A DNA stretch of 64,000 nucleotides, taken from the NCBI RefSeq assembly GCF_003937945.1, contig NZ_RSEC01000033.1, positions 144,085 to 208,084 on the forward strand, read 5' to 3'. Source of the DNA: Amycolatopsis eburnea (GTDB taxonomy: Bacteria > Actinomycetota > Actinomycetes > Mycobacteriales > Pseudonocardiaceae). Below, one piece after another: positions 31,318 to 39,466 of this stretch. Within the stretch, counting starts at the first letter, position 1. Every line of letters begins with the position of its first letter. The translations under genes were made by a program, and so were the position numbers. The notes under the pieces are model-generated. The model was not told the origin of the DNA. It saw only the letters and a program-made list of their open reading frames with translations, and did not search any database.

Positions 31318-31824
31318 GTGACCACCGAACGCCCCGCACCGCCCCTGACCGGGGGCGAGCGCGAAATGCTCCGCACGTTCCTCGACTTCCACCGCGCCAC
31401 CCTCGCGATGAAGTGCGACGGACTGTCCGACGAGGACCTCCGCCGCGCCGCCAGCCCGCCGTCGACGCTGTCGCTGCTCGGGCTCGTCCGGCACATGGCC
31501 GAAGTGGAGCGCACGTGGTTCCGGCGGGTGATCAACGCCGAAGACATCCCCCTGCGGTGGTCGGCCGAAGGCGACTTCCAGGCCGCCTACGACGCGAGTT
31601 CCTCCACGCGCGCGGAAGCCTTCGCGGCGTGGCAGGAAGAAGTGGAGCACTCGCGCAAGATCGAAGAAGCGGCCGAGTCCCTCGACGTCACCGGCCACCA
31701 GCCGCGCTGGGGCGAGGACGTGTCGCTGCGGCTGGTGATGCTGCACATGATCCACGAATACGCCCGGCACAACGGCCACGCGGACTTCATCCGGGAAGCG
31801 ATCGACGGCGTCACGGGGGCCTAG
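31318..31824 (+). CDS. DinB-family (DUF664) four-helix metalloprotein
   Basis: The product has 168 residues, starting at GTG. It is a four-helix DinB/DUF664 protein: LGLVRHMAEVERTWFRRVI gives one metal-binding His (residue 59), and LHMIHEYARHNGHADFIRE gives the others (His146 and one of His151/His154). Family members bind zinc, nickel or iron and include thiol-S-transferases (mycothiol- or bacillithiol-dependent) and maleylpyruvate isomerase-like enzymes. An assignment to mycothiol use is plausible in an actinomycete but not shown. It overlaps the next gene by one base, implying translational coupling. Confidence 0.85.
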   Translation: MTTERPAPPLTGGEREMLRTFLDFHRATLAMKCDGLSDEDLRRAASPPSTLSLLGLVRHMAEVERTWFRRVINAEDIPLRWSAEGDFQAAYDASSSTRAEAFAAWQEEVEHSRKIEEAAESLDVTGHQPRWGEDVSLRLVMLHMIHEYARHNGHADFIREAIDGVTGA

Positions 31825-32747
31825 TGGACGTGCTCGCGTGGCTGCTCGACTCGGACCCGGCCCTGCGCTGGCAAGTCGAGCGGGACCTCGCGGGCGCCCC
31901 ACCGGAAGTCTGGGAAGCGACGCGCGCCCGGGTCGCGTCGGAGGGGTTCGGCGCGCGGCTGCTCGCGGCGCAGGACCCGGACGGCCGCTGGGCGGGCGGC
32001 GCGTTCTTCCCGGCCGGCTTCCGCGGCGACGAGCCCCAGCCGTGGACGGCGACGACGTGGTCGTTGAACGCCCTGCGCGAGTGGGGTCTCGACGCCGCGG
32101 TACTGGGTGACACGGCCGGGCGGCTGGCCGCGAACTGCCGCTGGGAGTACGACGACCTGCCCTACTGGGACGGCGAAGTCGACTGCTGCATCAACGCCTG
32201 GACCCTGGCCAACGGGGTGTGGCTCGGCGCGGACGTCGCCGGGATCGCGGACTGGTTCGCCACCCACCGCCTCCCGGACGGCGGCTGGAACTGCGAGTGG
32301 GTCGAGGGCTCGACGCGCTCGTCCGTCCACTCGACACTCAATTCCCTCAAAGGCTTGCTGGCGCACGAGAAGGCGACCGGAGGCACGGCGGAAACGCGCG
32401 AAGCCCGCCGCGGCGGCGAGGAGTACCTGCTGGAACGCGGGCTGTTCCGGCGGTTGTCGACGGGGGCGGAGCTGGCGCCGTGGGTGCGTGAGTTCGGCTA
32501 CCCGATGCGCTGGCACTACGACGTCCTCAACGCGGCTTCGTACTTTCGCGACGCCGGACGGCGCGACGAGCGGATGGCGGCGGCGATCGAGCTGATCCGC
32601 GCGGCCCGGCAGCCGGACGGGACGTGGCTGCAGCAGCGGACCGACACCGGGCGCGTGTGGTTCCCGGTGGACGTCCCGGCCGGCGAGCCGTCGAAGTGGC
32701 TGACGTTCTTCGCGACGCGTGTCCTGGACTGGTGGGACGCCCGCTGA
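31824..32747 (+). CDS. Squalene-cyclase-like alpha/alpha-barrel protein
   Basis: The product has 307 residues, starting at a GTG that overlaps the preceding TAG. It contains repeated QW-like segments: LLAAQDPDGRWAGGAFFPAG, THRLPDGGWNCEWVEGSTRS and RAARQPDGTWLQQ, spaced as in the alpha/alpha toroid of squalene cyclase and prenyltransferase folds. Two cysteines sit in DGEVDCCINAW. It lacks the DXDD acid of true triterpene cyclases, so cyclase activity is unlikely. No signal peptide is present. The link to the DinB gene suggests a shared pathway, but I do not know which. Homologous proteins are annotated only as squalene cyclase-like or prenyltransferase-type. Confidence 0.75.
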   Translation: MDVLAWLLDSDPALRWQVERDLAGAPPEVWEATRARVASEGFGARLLAAQDPDGRWAGGAFFPAGFRGDEPQPWTATTWSLNALREWGLDAAVLGDTAGRLAANCRWEYDDLPYWDGEVDCCINAWTLANGVWLGADVAGIADWFATHRLPDGGWNCEWVEGSTRSSVHSTLNSLKGLLAHEKATGGTAETREARRGGEEYLLERGLFRRLSTGAELAPWVREFGYPMRWHYDVLNAASYFRDAGRRDERMAAAIELIRAARQPDGTWLQQRTDTGRVWFPVDVPAGEPSKWLTFFATRVLDWWDAR

Positions 32748-32759
32748 AGCTCCGCGGCA

Positions 32760-32899
32760 AGCGCCCCAATGGCGGCCGCGTCGAGTGGCGCCGGGCGGCC
32801 CTGCGGTGTCTTGAATGAGTCATTCAGGACCTCCGAAGACCTTAATGAGTCATTCAAGACGCGAGCGCAGCCGCAGCCGACCGGCCACCTTGGGGCGCT
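32760..32899. repeat. Nested repeats: family A copy 2 inside a GCGCCCCAA inverted repeat
   Basis: The inner element (32796-32860) is the reverse complement of 3740-3804 with two mismatches in the 53-bp core. It is enclosed by AGCGCCCCAA (32760-32769) and TTGGGGCGCT (32890-32899), a 10-bp inverted pair that also resembles the outer part of family B. This fills the 186-base gap between convergent stops at 32747 and 32934. Confidence 0.8.
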
Positions 32900-32933
32900 C
32901 GGCGCGAAAGCCCGGTGACCACTTCACGCAGCG

Positions 32934-34103
32934 CTAAAGCTCCGCGAGCACGAGCCCACTGCGCGGCTTCGGCGTGAAGTACGTGGCCTTGCGCGGCATC
33001 CGCCGCCCCGCCGCGTGCACCGCGAGGACGTCCGCGTGGCTGACCGGGGCCAGCAGCACCACCGCGTCGGCGTCCGCTGGCACCGGGCGGCCTTCCGGCA
33101 GCGGGTGCATGCACGGTCCGTCCGGGTCGATCCCGAGCGCCTCGGCGAACAGCACCCGCTCGACGATCTCGTGGTCGATCACCGGGGCCGGCACGTCGGG
33201 CTTCGGCAGCACGACGCGCAGCACCGCCGTGCCCGCGCGCACCACCGCCTCGCCGGTGACCGGGACGGCGTGCTCGTCGTAGCGCACGTCGAGGCCCGCC
33301 GCCGACCAGCGGGACACCAGGTCCTCCGGGCCGAAGCCGGTGCCGGTGAGGACCCGGTGGATCGCGCCGATCCGCAGTTCCGGGCCCGCGGTGACCAGGG
33401 CGAGCAGGCCGCCGTGCCCGGCCGCCGCGGCCGCGGCCACGCGGTGGTTGCCGTCGGCGACCAGCAGTTCCGCGGCGCCGGCCGCGGCGAGCAGGCGGTG
33501 CTGCAGCGGTCCGGCGGGGACCACCCACAGGTCGTGCCGCCGCCCGGCGGCGTCCGAAGTGGACAGATCGGGCAGGCCGAGCGCGCCGCACGCGCGGGCG
33601 ACCTCGGCGGTCAGCAGGTCGCCGCCGGCGGCCGGGACGAGCAGGGCCGCGCTGGTCGCGCAGCCGAGCCCGGCGAGCACGGCCGCCCGCTCGGTCACGA
33701 CGTCGGGGTAGACGTCCTCGGTGTGCCGGACCCGCGCGGTGCCGTCGTCGGTCACCGCGGCCGGGTCGACCAGGCAGAGCAGGCCGAGCGCGACGCCGTC
33801 GGGCCCTTCGATCCGGTACGGCGCGACGACTTCGCGCACCGGCCGGTACGACCGCTTGCGGAGCCGTTCGAGCGCCGCGCGGGCGACCGGGACGGCGGCG
33901 GCCAGGTCGAGGCCCCGCGCCAGCGCCGCGGGCGTGCGCGCGGGGTGCTGCACGGCCAGCAGGGTGTCGCCGGCCCCGGGCGCGGCCAGCGCGTCGATCA
34001 CCCGGTCGGGCTCGGCGAACTCGTCGACGTCGGGGCCGGGGACCGCGTCGCGGACCACCCAGCCCCGCCCGATCGGCCGGATCCAGTCGCTCACCCCTCC
34101 CAT
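32934..34103 (-). CDS. DUF1015-family protein
   Basis: The product has 389 residues. Diagnostic family segments are RKRSYRPVREVVAPYRIEG, LLVADGNHRVAAA (the ADGNHR motif) and the C-terminal RRMPRKATYFTPKPRSGLVL, so the whole domain is present. DUF1015 proteins are widespread, sometimes labelled as SpoU-like or HTH kinase-like, and their reaction is not known; the ADGNHR motif suggests a ParB-like nucleotide-binding fold, by recollection. Two starts are possible: this ATG or a GTG nine bases later (VSDWIRPIGRGW), which lies too close to the GGGAGGG stretch to prefer. It is divergent from the DHA2 exporter. Confidence 0.82.
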   Translation of the reverse strand: MGGVSDWIRPIGRGWVVRDAVPGPDVDEFAEPDRVIDALAAPGAGDTLLAVQHPARTPAALARGLDLAAAVPVARAALERLRKRSYRPVREVVAPYRIEGPDGVALGLLCLVDPAAVTDDGTARVRHTEDVYPDVVTERAAVLAGLGCATSAALLVPAAGGDLLTAEVARACGALGLPDLSTSDAAGRRHDLWVVPAGPLQHRLLAAAGAAELLVADGNHRVAAAAAAGHGGLLALVTAGPELRIGAIHRVLTGTGFGPEDLVSRWSAAGLDVRYDEHAVPVTGEAVVRAGTAVLRVVLPKPDVPAPVIDHEIVERVLFAEALGIDPDGPCMHPLPEGRPVPADADAVVLLAPVSHADVLAVHAAGRRMPRKATYFTPKPRSGLVLAEL

Positions 34104-34219
34104 CTTGCGCGATGAGCGCGGCGACGGAAATTCGCTGGGGTGCGGTGCCTCCCGGTGGAATGCTTAGGACTGCAAAGTAGTTGACCCCGGACATGACCGC
34201 CCCGAGGAGCAGCCCGCCG

Positions 34220-35734
34220 ATGACGACAACCGCCGCCACCAGCGTCAAGGGGGTCGGCTTCCGTTCGGAACGCGGCCCGGTGCTGGTCGCCGTCATGCTC
34301 AGCACCGCGCTGGTCGCGCTGGACAGCACGATCATCGCGACCGCGGTGCCGTCGGTGGTGCGCGACCTCGGCGGGTTTTCGCAATTCCCGTGGCTGTTCT
34401 CGATCTACCTGCTGACCCAGGCCGTCACGGTGCCGCTCTACGGCAAGTTCGCCGACGTCCTCGGCCGCCGCCCGGTGATGTTCTTCGGGATCGCGGCGTT
34501 CCTCGTCGGCTCGGTGCTGTGCGGCGCCGCGTGGAGCATGCCGGTGCTGATCGCCGCCCGCGCGGTGCAGGGCATCGGCGCCGGTGCGATCCAGCCGATG
34601 TCGATGACGATCATCGGCGACCTCTACACGGTGGAGGAACGCGCCAGGGTCCAGGGCTACGTCGCCAGCGTCTGGGGCGTCGCGTCGGTGGTCGGCCCGA
34701 CCCTCGGCGGCGTGTTCGCCGAGTACCTGGACTGGCGGTGGATCTTCTTCATCAACCTGCCGCTCGGCGCGATCGCCGCGCTGATGCTGCACCGCAACTT
34801 CGCCGAGCGCGTCGAGCGCAAGCCGCACAAGGTCGACTACACCGGCGCCGCGCTGCTCACCATCGGCTGCTCGCTGGTGATCCTGGGCCTGCTGGAAGGC
34901 GGCGTCGCGTGGGCGTGGGGCTCGCTGCCGAGCGTGGCGATCTTCGTCGTGGGCGCGGCGCTGCTGGTGGCGTTCGTGCTGGTGGAGAAGCGCGCGGCCG
35001 AGCCGGTGCTGCCGCTGTGGGTGTTCACCCGGCGGATCCTGGTCGGCGGCAACCTGGTCGCGGTCGTGGTCGGCGCGGTCCTGATGGGCCTGACGTCGTA
35101 CCTGCCGACGTACGCGCAGGGCGTGCTCGGCGCGGGCGCGCTGGTGGCCGGGTTCGCGGTGGCGGCGCTGACGGTCGGCTGGCCGATCTCGGCGTCCCTG
35201 GCGGGCAAGATCTACCTGCGCATCGGCTTCCGCGACACGGCGCTGATCGGCAGCGTGTTCATCATCGCCGGCGGCGTGCTGGTGGCCACGCTCGGCGCGA
35301 CGTCGTCGATCTGGTCGGCCGCGATCGCGGCGTTCGTCCTCGGCATCGGCCTCGGCCTGGCCGCGAGCCCGACGCTGGTGGCGATCCAGTCCGTCGTCGG
35401 CTGGGACCGCCGCGGCGTGGTCACCGCGACGAACCTGTTCAGCCGCTCGCTGGGCAGCGCGGTCGGCGCCGCGGTGTTCGGCGCGATCGCCAACGCCACG
35501 CTGGCCTCGCGGTTCGCGAACCCGCCTGCGGAGGTCGCGGGCAAGCTGCCGCCGTCGGTGGACGCGACGAGCCTGGTGCTGGGCGGCCACGCCGACTCCC
35601 CGGTCGCGACGTTCGTCCGGGGCGCGCTGAACGACGCGACGCAGTACGTGTTCGTCGGCCTGCTGGCGGTGGCGGTGCTGTCGGTGCTGGCGCTGCTGCT
35701 GATGCCGCGCAAGACCGAGCAGCTGGAGTTCTAA
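34220..35734 (+). CDS. DHA2-family (14-TM) MFS drug exporter
   Basis: The product has about 504 residues. The start MTTTAATSVKG is chosen for its AGGAG signal; a TTG at 34181 and an ATG at 34193 are alternatives. Helix 1 carries ALDSTIIATAVPSVVRDLGG, the DHA2/EmrB-QacA signature (motif D1), and YGKFADVLGRRPVMFF is motif A. QGIGAGAIQPMSMTIIGDLY and VVGPTLGGVF are motifs B and C of antiporters. Fourteen hydrophobic segments can be counted. It exports drugs or a metabolite by proton antiport. The stop overlaps the end of the convergent cupin gene by four bases. No regulator is directly adjacent upstream; a TetR lies just beyond the cupin gene. Confidence 0.88.
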   Translation: MTTTAATSVKGVGFRSERGPVLVAVMLSTALVALDSTIIATAVPSVVRDLGGFSQFPWLFSIYLLTQAVTVPLYGKFADVLGRRPVMFFGIAAFLVGSVLCGAAWSMPVLIAARAVQGIGAGAIQPMSMTIIGDLYTVEERARVQGYVASVWGVASVVGPTLGGVFAEYLDWRWIFFINLPLGAIAALMLHRNFAERVERKPHKVDYTGAALLTIGCSLVILGLLEGGVAWAWGSLPSVAIFVVGAALLVAFVLVEKRAAEPVLPLWVFTRRILVGGNLVAVVVGAVLMGLTSYLPTYAQGVLGAGALVAGFAVAALTVGWPISASLAGKIYLRIGFRDTALIGSVFIIAGGVLVATLGATSSIWSAAIAAFVLGIGLGLAASPTLVAIQSVVGWDRRGVVTATNLFSRSLGSAVGAAVFGAIANATLASRFANPPAEVAGKLPPSVDATSLVLGGHADSPVATFVRGALNDATQYVFVGLLAVAVLSVLALLLMPRKTEQLEF

Positions 35735-36072
35735 GCGTCGGGGAAGACGAGTTCGGCGGTCATCCCGTCGGCGAGCAGGAAGTAGCCGAGGAACGTCACG
35801 CCGTCGTCGCGCGCGTCGAACCGGGCGATCCGGACGCCTTCCGGCTCGTAGAAGACGTCTCCCGGCCCGAGCACGGTCTCCGGGCCGCCCTCGATCTGGT
35901 AGACGGCCGAGCCCGTTTCGATGCTGCCGAAGACGGGTCCGTTGTGGACGTGCAGCCCGGCGGCGTGGCCGGGGGCGATGGTGATCCGCCGGATCTCGAC
36001 CCGCGAAGTCGCCAGCGGGGCCGGCAGTTCCTGGTCGAGGACGATCACGCGGCTCAGCGGTTCGGTCGGCAC
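35731..36072 (-). CDS. Cupin-domain protein
   Basis: The product has 113 residues. A single small beta-barrel: ITIAPGHAAGLHVHNGPVFGSIETGSAVYQIEGG has the first cupin motif with two His (HVH) and a Glu, and LGPGDVFYEPEGVRIARFDA the second. A metal site with two His and one Glu is therefore likely. It lies 11 bases after the TetR gene on the same strand and is probably co-regulated with it. The role, enzyme or ligand-binding, is unknown. Confidence 0.82.
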   Translation of the reverse strand: MPTEPLSRVIVLDQELPAPLATSRVEIRRITIAPGHAAGLHVHNGPVFGSIETGSAVYQIEGGPETVLGPGDVFYEPEGVRIARFDARDDGVTFLGYFLLADGMTAELVFPDA

Positions 36073-36083
36073 GGCATTCCCCT

Positions 36084-36623
36084 TCAGCGGGTCTTCAGCA
36101 GCGCGAGGATCCCCTCGATCGCCTGCTCGAACGGCTCGGTGCGGTCCGCGGCCCTGGCGAGGACGTAGCCGCCCTGCAGGGTCGCGACGATGGCGGCCGC
36201 GGTGGCCGCCGGGTCGAGCCCGCCGTCGTCCTCCGCGACGACTTCGGCGAGCCGGGTGCGCAGCCAGGAGAACGTCTCTTCGACCGGCGCCCGGAGCGCG
36301 GGCGCGGCCATGACGTCCGGGTCCTGTGTCAGCCGCCCGACCGGGCAGCCCCGCAGGACGTCGCGCTCACGGCGGAGGTACGCCGCGATGCGTTCGCGCC
36401 CGGTGCCGGGCCCGGACAACTGCGCTTCGGCGGCCGCGCGCAGCTCCTCGGCGGTGCGGTCGATGGCCGCGCGTGCCAGCTCCTCCTTGCCGGAGAAGTG
36501 GTGGTACATGCTGCCCTGGCCGGCGCCGGCGAGCTGCTGGATGGTCTTCGGGCTGGTCCCGACGTACCCGCGCTCCCACAACAGGGTGCGGGTGCTCTCG
36601 ATGAGGCGCTCCCTCGTGTCCAC
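36084..36623 (-). CDS. TetR-family transcriptional regulator
   Basis: The product has 179 residues. The N-terminal helix-turn-helix is RERLIESTRTLLWERGYVGTSPKTIQQLAGAGQGSMYHHFSGKEEL. The C-terminal region (GCPVGRLTQDPDVM) resembles the TetR_C group seen in proteins such as YxaF/LmrA. The ligand is unknown. A 20-bp near-perfect palindrome lies 10 bases upstream of the ATG, so the gene is probably autoregulated and controls the cupin gene that follows. The DHA2 exporter gene whose stop overlaps the cupin stop is another possible target but has its own promoter 2 kb away. Confidence 0.9.
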   Translation of the reverse strand: MDTRERLIESTRTLLWERGYVGTSPKTIQQLAGAGQGSMYHHFSGKEELARAAIDRTAEELRAAAEAQLSGPGTGRERIAAYLRRERDVLRGCPVGRLTQDPDVMAAPALRAPVEETFSWLRTRLAEVVAEDDGGLDPAATAAAIVATLQGGYVLARAADRTEPFEQAIEGILALLKTR

Positions 36624-36632
36624 GCAGCCGAG

Positions 36633-36652
36633 TGTACATACCAGTAGGTACA
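36633..36652. promoter_or_regulatory. TetR operator TGTACATACCAGTAGGTACA
   Basis: Nine-base arms with one mismatch around a two-base centre sit immediately upstream of the TetR gene and just after the stop of the LLM gene. Position and symmetry suggest the autoregulatory site. Confidence 0.65.
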
Positions 36653-36653
36653 G

Positions 36654-37535
36654 TCAGTTCTGCAGGGGCATCAGGTCCGCCTGGAAGTGCGCCAGGAACT
36701 CCTCGAAGTCGCCGTGTCCGGGCCGGATGACGAACTTCGTCAGGCCCGCTTCGATGTGCTGCTCCACCAGCCGGCGCGCCTCGGACCAGCTGGTCGCGAC
36801 CAGATCCTCGACCGGCACGCCCGGCTGCCGCTTCGCCGCCGCGGCCAGCAGCTGGTCCGGCACGCCCTTGTCGGCCACCGCCAGGCTGAGCCCGAAGTGG
36901 TCGGCTTCGATCTCGCGCCCGGCTTCCGCTGCCGCCTCCTGGATCGCGATGCGGGCGGCCCGCGCCTGGGCCGGCGTGTGGAAGCTGCCGAGCCACCCGT
37001 CGGCGAGCCGCCCGGCCCGGCGCAGCGCGGCCGGCGCCGCTCCCCCGAGCCAGACGTCCAGCCGCTTGGCCGGGCGCGGCCCGAGGTGGACGCCGTCGAC
37101 CTGGAAGAACTCGCCGTCGAACGAGACGTCGTCCTCTTCGAGCAGCCGCCGCAGCAGGGTCAGCGACTCGTCGAACACCGCGGCGCGCCGCCCGGCGGGC
37201 ACCGGGAAGAGGTCGTGCTCGGCGGCGCGGGCCGGGCGCAGCCCGAAGACCGGGAGCACCCGCTTGGGCGCAAGACCGGCCAGGGTGAGCAGCTGCTTCG
37301 CGACGAGCACCGGGTGCCGGCCGGGCAGGATCGCCACGCCGGTGCCGACCTTGAGCTTCGCCGTCGTGGCGAGCGCGTGCGTCATGCCGATCATGGGATC
37401 GACTTCGGGCGAATAGACGAGTTCGGACAGCCAGAGCGAGTCGACGCCGGCGTCCTCCAGCCGCCGCGCCAGCCCGGCGAACTCGCCGGGTCCCGTTCCC
37501 GCCGACGGCGCGACGCCCAGCCTGATCTTCAGCAC
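36654..37535 (-). CDS. LLM-class F420/flavin-dependent oxidoreductase
   Basis: The product has 293 residues, starting at a GTG preceded by GGGAGGAACC; the longer frame to 37982 overlaps the MarR gene in antisense and is not family-like. It has the TIM-barrel pattern of luciferase-like monooxygenases: GEFAGLARRLEDAGVDSLWLSE, KVGTGVAILPGRHPVLVAKQ and PAKRLDVWLGGAAPAALRRAGRLADGW. In actinomycetes many such enzymes use F420; FMN use cannot be excluded. The substrate is unknown. It lies 53 bases downstream of the OhrR-like gene on the same strand, so it may answer to that regulator. Confidence 0.85.
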   Translation of the reverse strand: MLKIRLGVAPSAGTGPGEFAGLARRLEDAGVDSLWLSELVYSPEVDPMIGMTHALATTAKLKVGTGVAILPGRHPVLVAKQLLTLAGLAPKRVLPVFGLRPARAAEHDLFPVPAGRRAAVFDESLTLLRRLLEEDDVSFDGEFFQVDGVHLGPRPAKRLDVWLGGAAPAALRRAGRLADGWLGSFHTPAQARAARIAIQEAAAEAGREIEADHFGLSLAVADKGVPDQLLAAAAKRQPGVPVEDLVATSWSEARRLVEQHIEAGLTKFVIRPGHGDFEEFLAHFQADLMPLQN

Positions 37536-37588
37536 GGTTCCTCCCGGAAGGCTCTCCAGGGGCAACGCGCCGGGCGGCCGGGAATTCC

Positions 37589-38026
37589 TCAGCCGGTCGC
37601 GGCGATGACCCGGCTCAGCGCCGCGTGCAGCGCCTCCAGCTCGGGCAGGTCCATCCCCAGCTTCTCGACGACCTGGTACGGGATCTTCTCCGCCTCCGCC
37701 CGCAGCGCGCGGCCCTGCTCCGTCAGCTCGACGGTCAGCTGCCGCTCGTCCTCCCGGCTGCGGGCGCGCGTCACGTACCCCAGCGCCTCCAGCCGCTTCA
37801 GCAGCGGCGAAAGCGTCGCGGGCTCGTGCCGCAACGACGCGCCCAGGTCCTTCACCGAACGCGGCGAGCGTTCCCACAGCGCGAGCATCACCAGGTACTG
37901 CGGATGGGTCAGGCCGTACGGCTCGAGCAGCGGCCGGTAGATCGCGATCACGCTGCGCGAAGCCACCGACAGCGCGAAGCACACCTGCCGGTCCAGCTTC
38001 AGGGGGTCCTCACCCAGGTCGATCAT
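37589..38026 (-). CDS. MarR-family regulator of the OhrR (hydroperoxide-sensing) type
   Basis: The product has 145 residues. The N-terminus LDRQVCFALSVASRSVIAIYRPLLEPYGLTHPQYLVMLALWE matches the OhrR subgroup, in which the Cys corresponding to Cys16 here is oxidised by organic hydroperoxides and the repressor leaves DNA. The wing and recognition helix are SVKDLGASLRHEPATLSPLLKRLEALGYV followed by REDERQLTVELTEQG. No other Cys is present, which suggests a one-Cys mechanism. Two palindromes lie between this gene and the divergent DUF5313 gene. The usual partner ohr is absent from the window. Confidence 0.85.
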   Translation of the reverse strand: MIDLGEDPLKLDRQVCFALSVASRSVIAIYRPLLEPYGLTHPQYLVMLALWERSPRSVKDLGASLRHEPATLSPLLKRLEALGYVTRARSREDERQLTVELTEQGRALRAEAEKIPYQVVEKLGMDLPELEALHAALSRVIAATG

Positions 38027-38053
38027 GGCGCCGATCCTACTGTGTCGTCGATC

Positions 38054-38084
38054 GCGCTAATGATTAGCGCACTAAGCATTAGTG
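38054..38084. promoter_or_regulatory. Twin operators between OhrR-like and DUF5313 genes
   Basis: GCGCTAATGATTAGCGC (38054-38070) has 8-bp arms around one base, and CACTAAGCATTAGTG (38070-38084) has 6-bp arms around three. They share the CTAA/TTAG core and are spaced about 15 bases apart, in a 71-base divergent promoter. They are the expected sites for the MarR protein. Confidence 0.7.
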
Positions 38085-38097
38085 TACTATCCAACTC

Positions 38098-38490
38098 ATG
38101 GAACGACCGAGTGTGCTCCGCTGGTTCGGTTACGCGGTGGGCGTGCGGCTCCCCGAGCGCCTCAACGACTGGGTGCTGCACGATGCGACGTCGAAGCATT
38201 GGCGCGCGCGGTACGTGCTCCAGCGCTCGGTCGGCATCCTGCCGCTGTGCGCGGTGTGGCTGCTGCTGCCCGGCTCGATCTGGCTGCGGCTCTCGCTGGT
38301 CCTCATGGCCGCGCTCGTCGCGTACTTCTACTCCTGCGCGTACATGGAGGAGAGCATCGAGCACCGGCTCGGCAGGCAGGGCTTCCCGCACAACACCGGG
38401 CGCCGCCTCCGGGCCGAAGCCGCCGAGGCGGAGAACGCCGAGGCGACCGCCCGCTACCTCGCGCGCTACCGGACGTCGCCGGAGAGTTAG
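38098..38490 (+). CDS. DUF5313-family membrane protein
   Basis: The product has 130 residues. The N-terminus RPSVLRWFGYAVGVRLPERLNDWVLHD and the region TSKHWRARYVLQRSVGILP are typical of DUF5313, an actinobacterial family of unknown function. Two hydrophobic segments (about 45-62 and 65-83) form a hairpin. The segment after them, EHRLGRQGFPHNTG, and a Glu/Ala-rich tail are soluble. It is divergent from the OhrR-like gene and shares its operator region, so induction by peroxide stress is a reasonable guess. Confidence 0.82.
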   Translation: MERPSVLRWFGYAVGVRLPERLNDWVLHDATSKHWRARYVLQRSVGILPLCAVWLLLPGSIWLRLSLVLMAALVAYFYSCAYMEESIEHRLGRQGFPHNTGRRLRAEAAEAENAEATARYLARYRTSPES

Positions 38491-38506
38491 CTAGAGTCGG
38501 GGGACG

Positions 38507-39445
38507 ATGAGACGCAAGCTCCGGCCGCCGATCCCGCCGCGCCACGGGCTGGACCCCGCCCGGCTCAAGCTCCCCGCCGAGGGCGAGTGGCCGACCCTGC
38601 TGGCGCACCTCGTCGACCGGCTGCCCCGTGTGGCGCCCTCCCGCATCGAGGAAATGCTGCGCGAGGAGCGCATCCACGGCCTCGACGGCCCGCTCGGCGT
38701 CGACACGCCGTTCGAGCCCGGCTCGTTCATCTGGTTCCACCGCGACCTGCCCGACGAGGTGCCGGTCCCGTTCGACGTCCGCGTCGTGCACCGCGACGAG
38801 CACCTGCTGGTCGTCGACAAGCCACACTTCCTGGCGACCATCCCGCGCGGGCAGCACATCCTCGAGACGGCGCTCGTGCGGCTGCGGCGCGAGCTGGACC
38901 TGCCGCACCTGTCCCCCGCGCACCGGCTCGACCGGGTCACCGCCGGCCTGGTGATGTTCGTGATCACGCCGGAGCTGCGCGGGAAGTACCAGACGCTGTT
39001 CCGCGACCGGAAGGTCCACAAGGAATACGAGGCGATCGCGCCTTTCCGCGCCGCCTTGGAGCTACCACGAACCGTGCGCAGCCGGATCGTCAAGGAACGC
39101 GGGGTGCTCGCCGCGCGCGAGGAGCCGGGCGAGCCGAACGCCGAGACGCACGTCGAGCTGCTCGAACACCGCGACGGGCTGGGGCGGTACCGGCTGCGGC
39201 CGTCGACCGGCCGGACGCACCAGCTGCGCGTCCACCTCAGCGGGCTCGGCGTCCCCATCCTCGGCGACGACTTCTACCCGGAACTGCGGGAAAAACCGCT
39301 CGGGGACTTCACGAAGCCGTTGCAGCTGCTGGCGAAGGTGCTCGCCTTCGACGACCCGGTCACCGGGACACCGCGGCGGTTCACCAGCGGGCTGCGGCTG
39401 TCCGCCTGGGACGACCTCGACGCGTGGGCGGCGCCCCCGGCGTGA
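38507..39445 (+). CDS. RluA-family pseudouridine synthase
   Basis: The product has 312 residues. An N-terminal part with VAPSRIEEMLREERI resembles an S4-like segment. The catalytic motif is HLSPAHRLDRVTAGLVMF with Asp142, the nucleophile of RluA/RluC/RluD enzymes. RLRPSTGRTHQLRVHLSGLG and PILGDDFYPE are the standard C-terminal motifs. It isomerises uridine in rRNA or tRNA. Actinobacterial members near this size are often annotated as 23S rRNA or tRNA-type enzymes, but the site cannot be called. It begins 16 bases after the DUF5313 gene, perhaps co-transcribed. Confidence 0.9.
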   Translation: MRRKLRPPIPPRHGLDPARLKLPAEGEWPTLLAHLVDRLPRVAPSRIEEMLREERIHGLDGPLGVDTPFEPGSFIWFHRDLPDEVPVPFDVRVVHRDEHLLVVDKPHFLATIPRGQHILETALVRLRRELDLPHLSPAHRLDRVTAGLVMFVITPELRGKYQTLFRDRKVHKEYEAIAPFRAALELPRTVRSRIVKERGVLAAREEPGEPNAETHVELLEHRDGLGRYRLRPSTGRTHQLRVHLSGLGVPILGDDFYPELREKPLGDFTKPLQLLAKVLAFDDPVTGTPRRFTSGLRLSAWDDLDAWAAPPA

Positions 39446-39466
39446 TCCGGGAGCGCCGCCGTCGCG

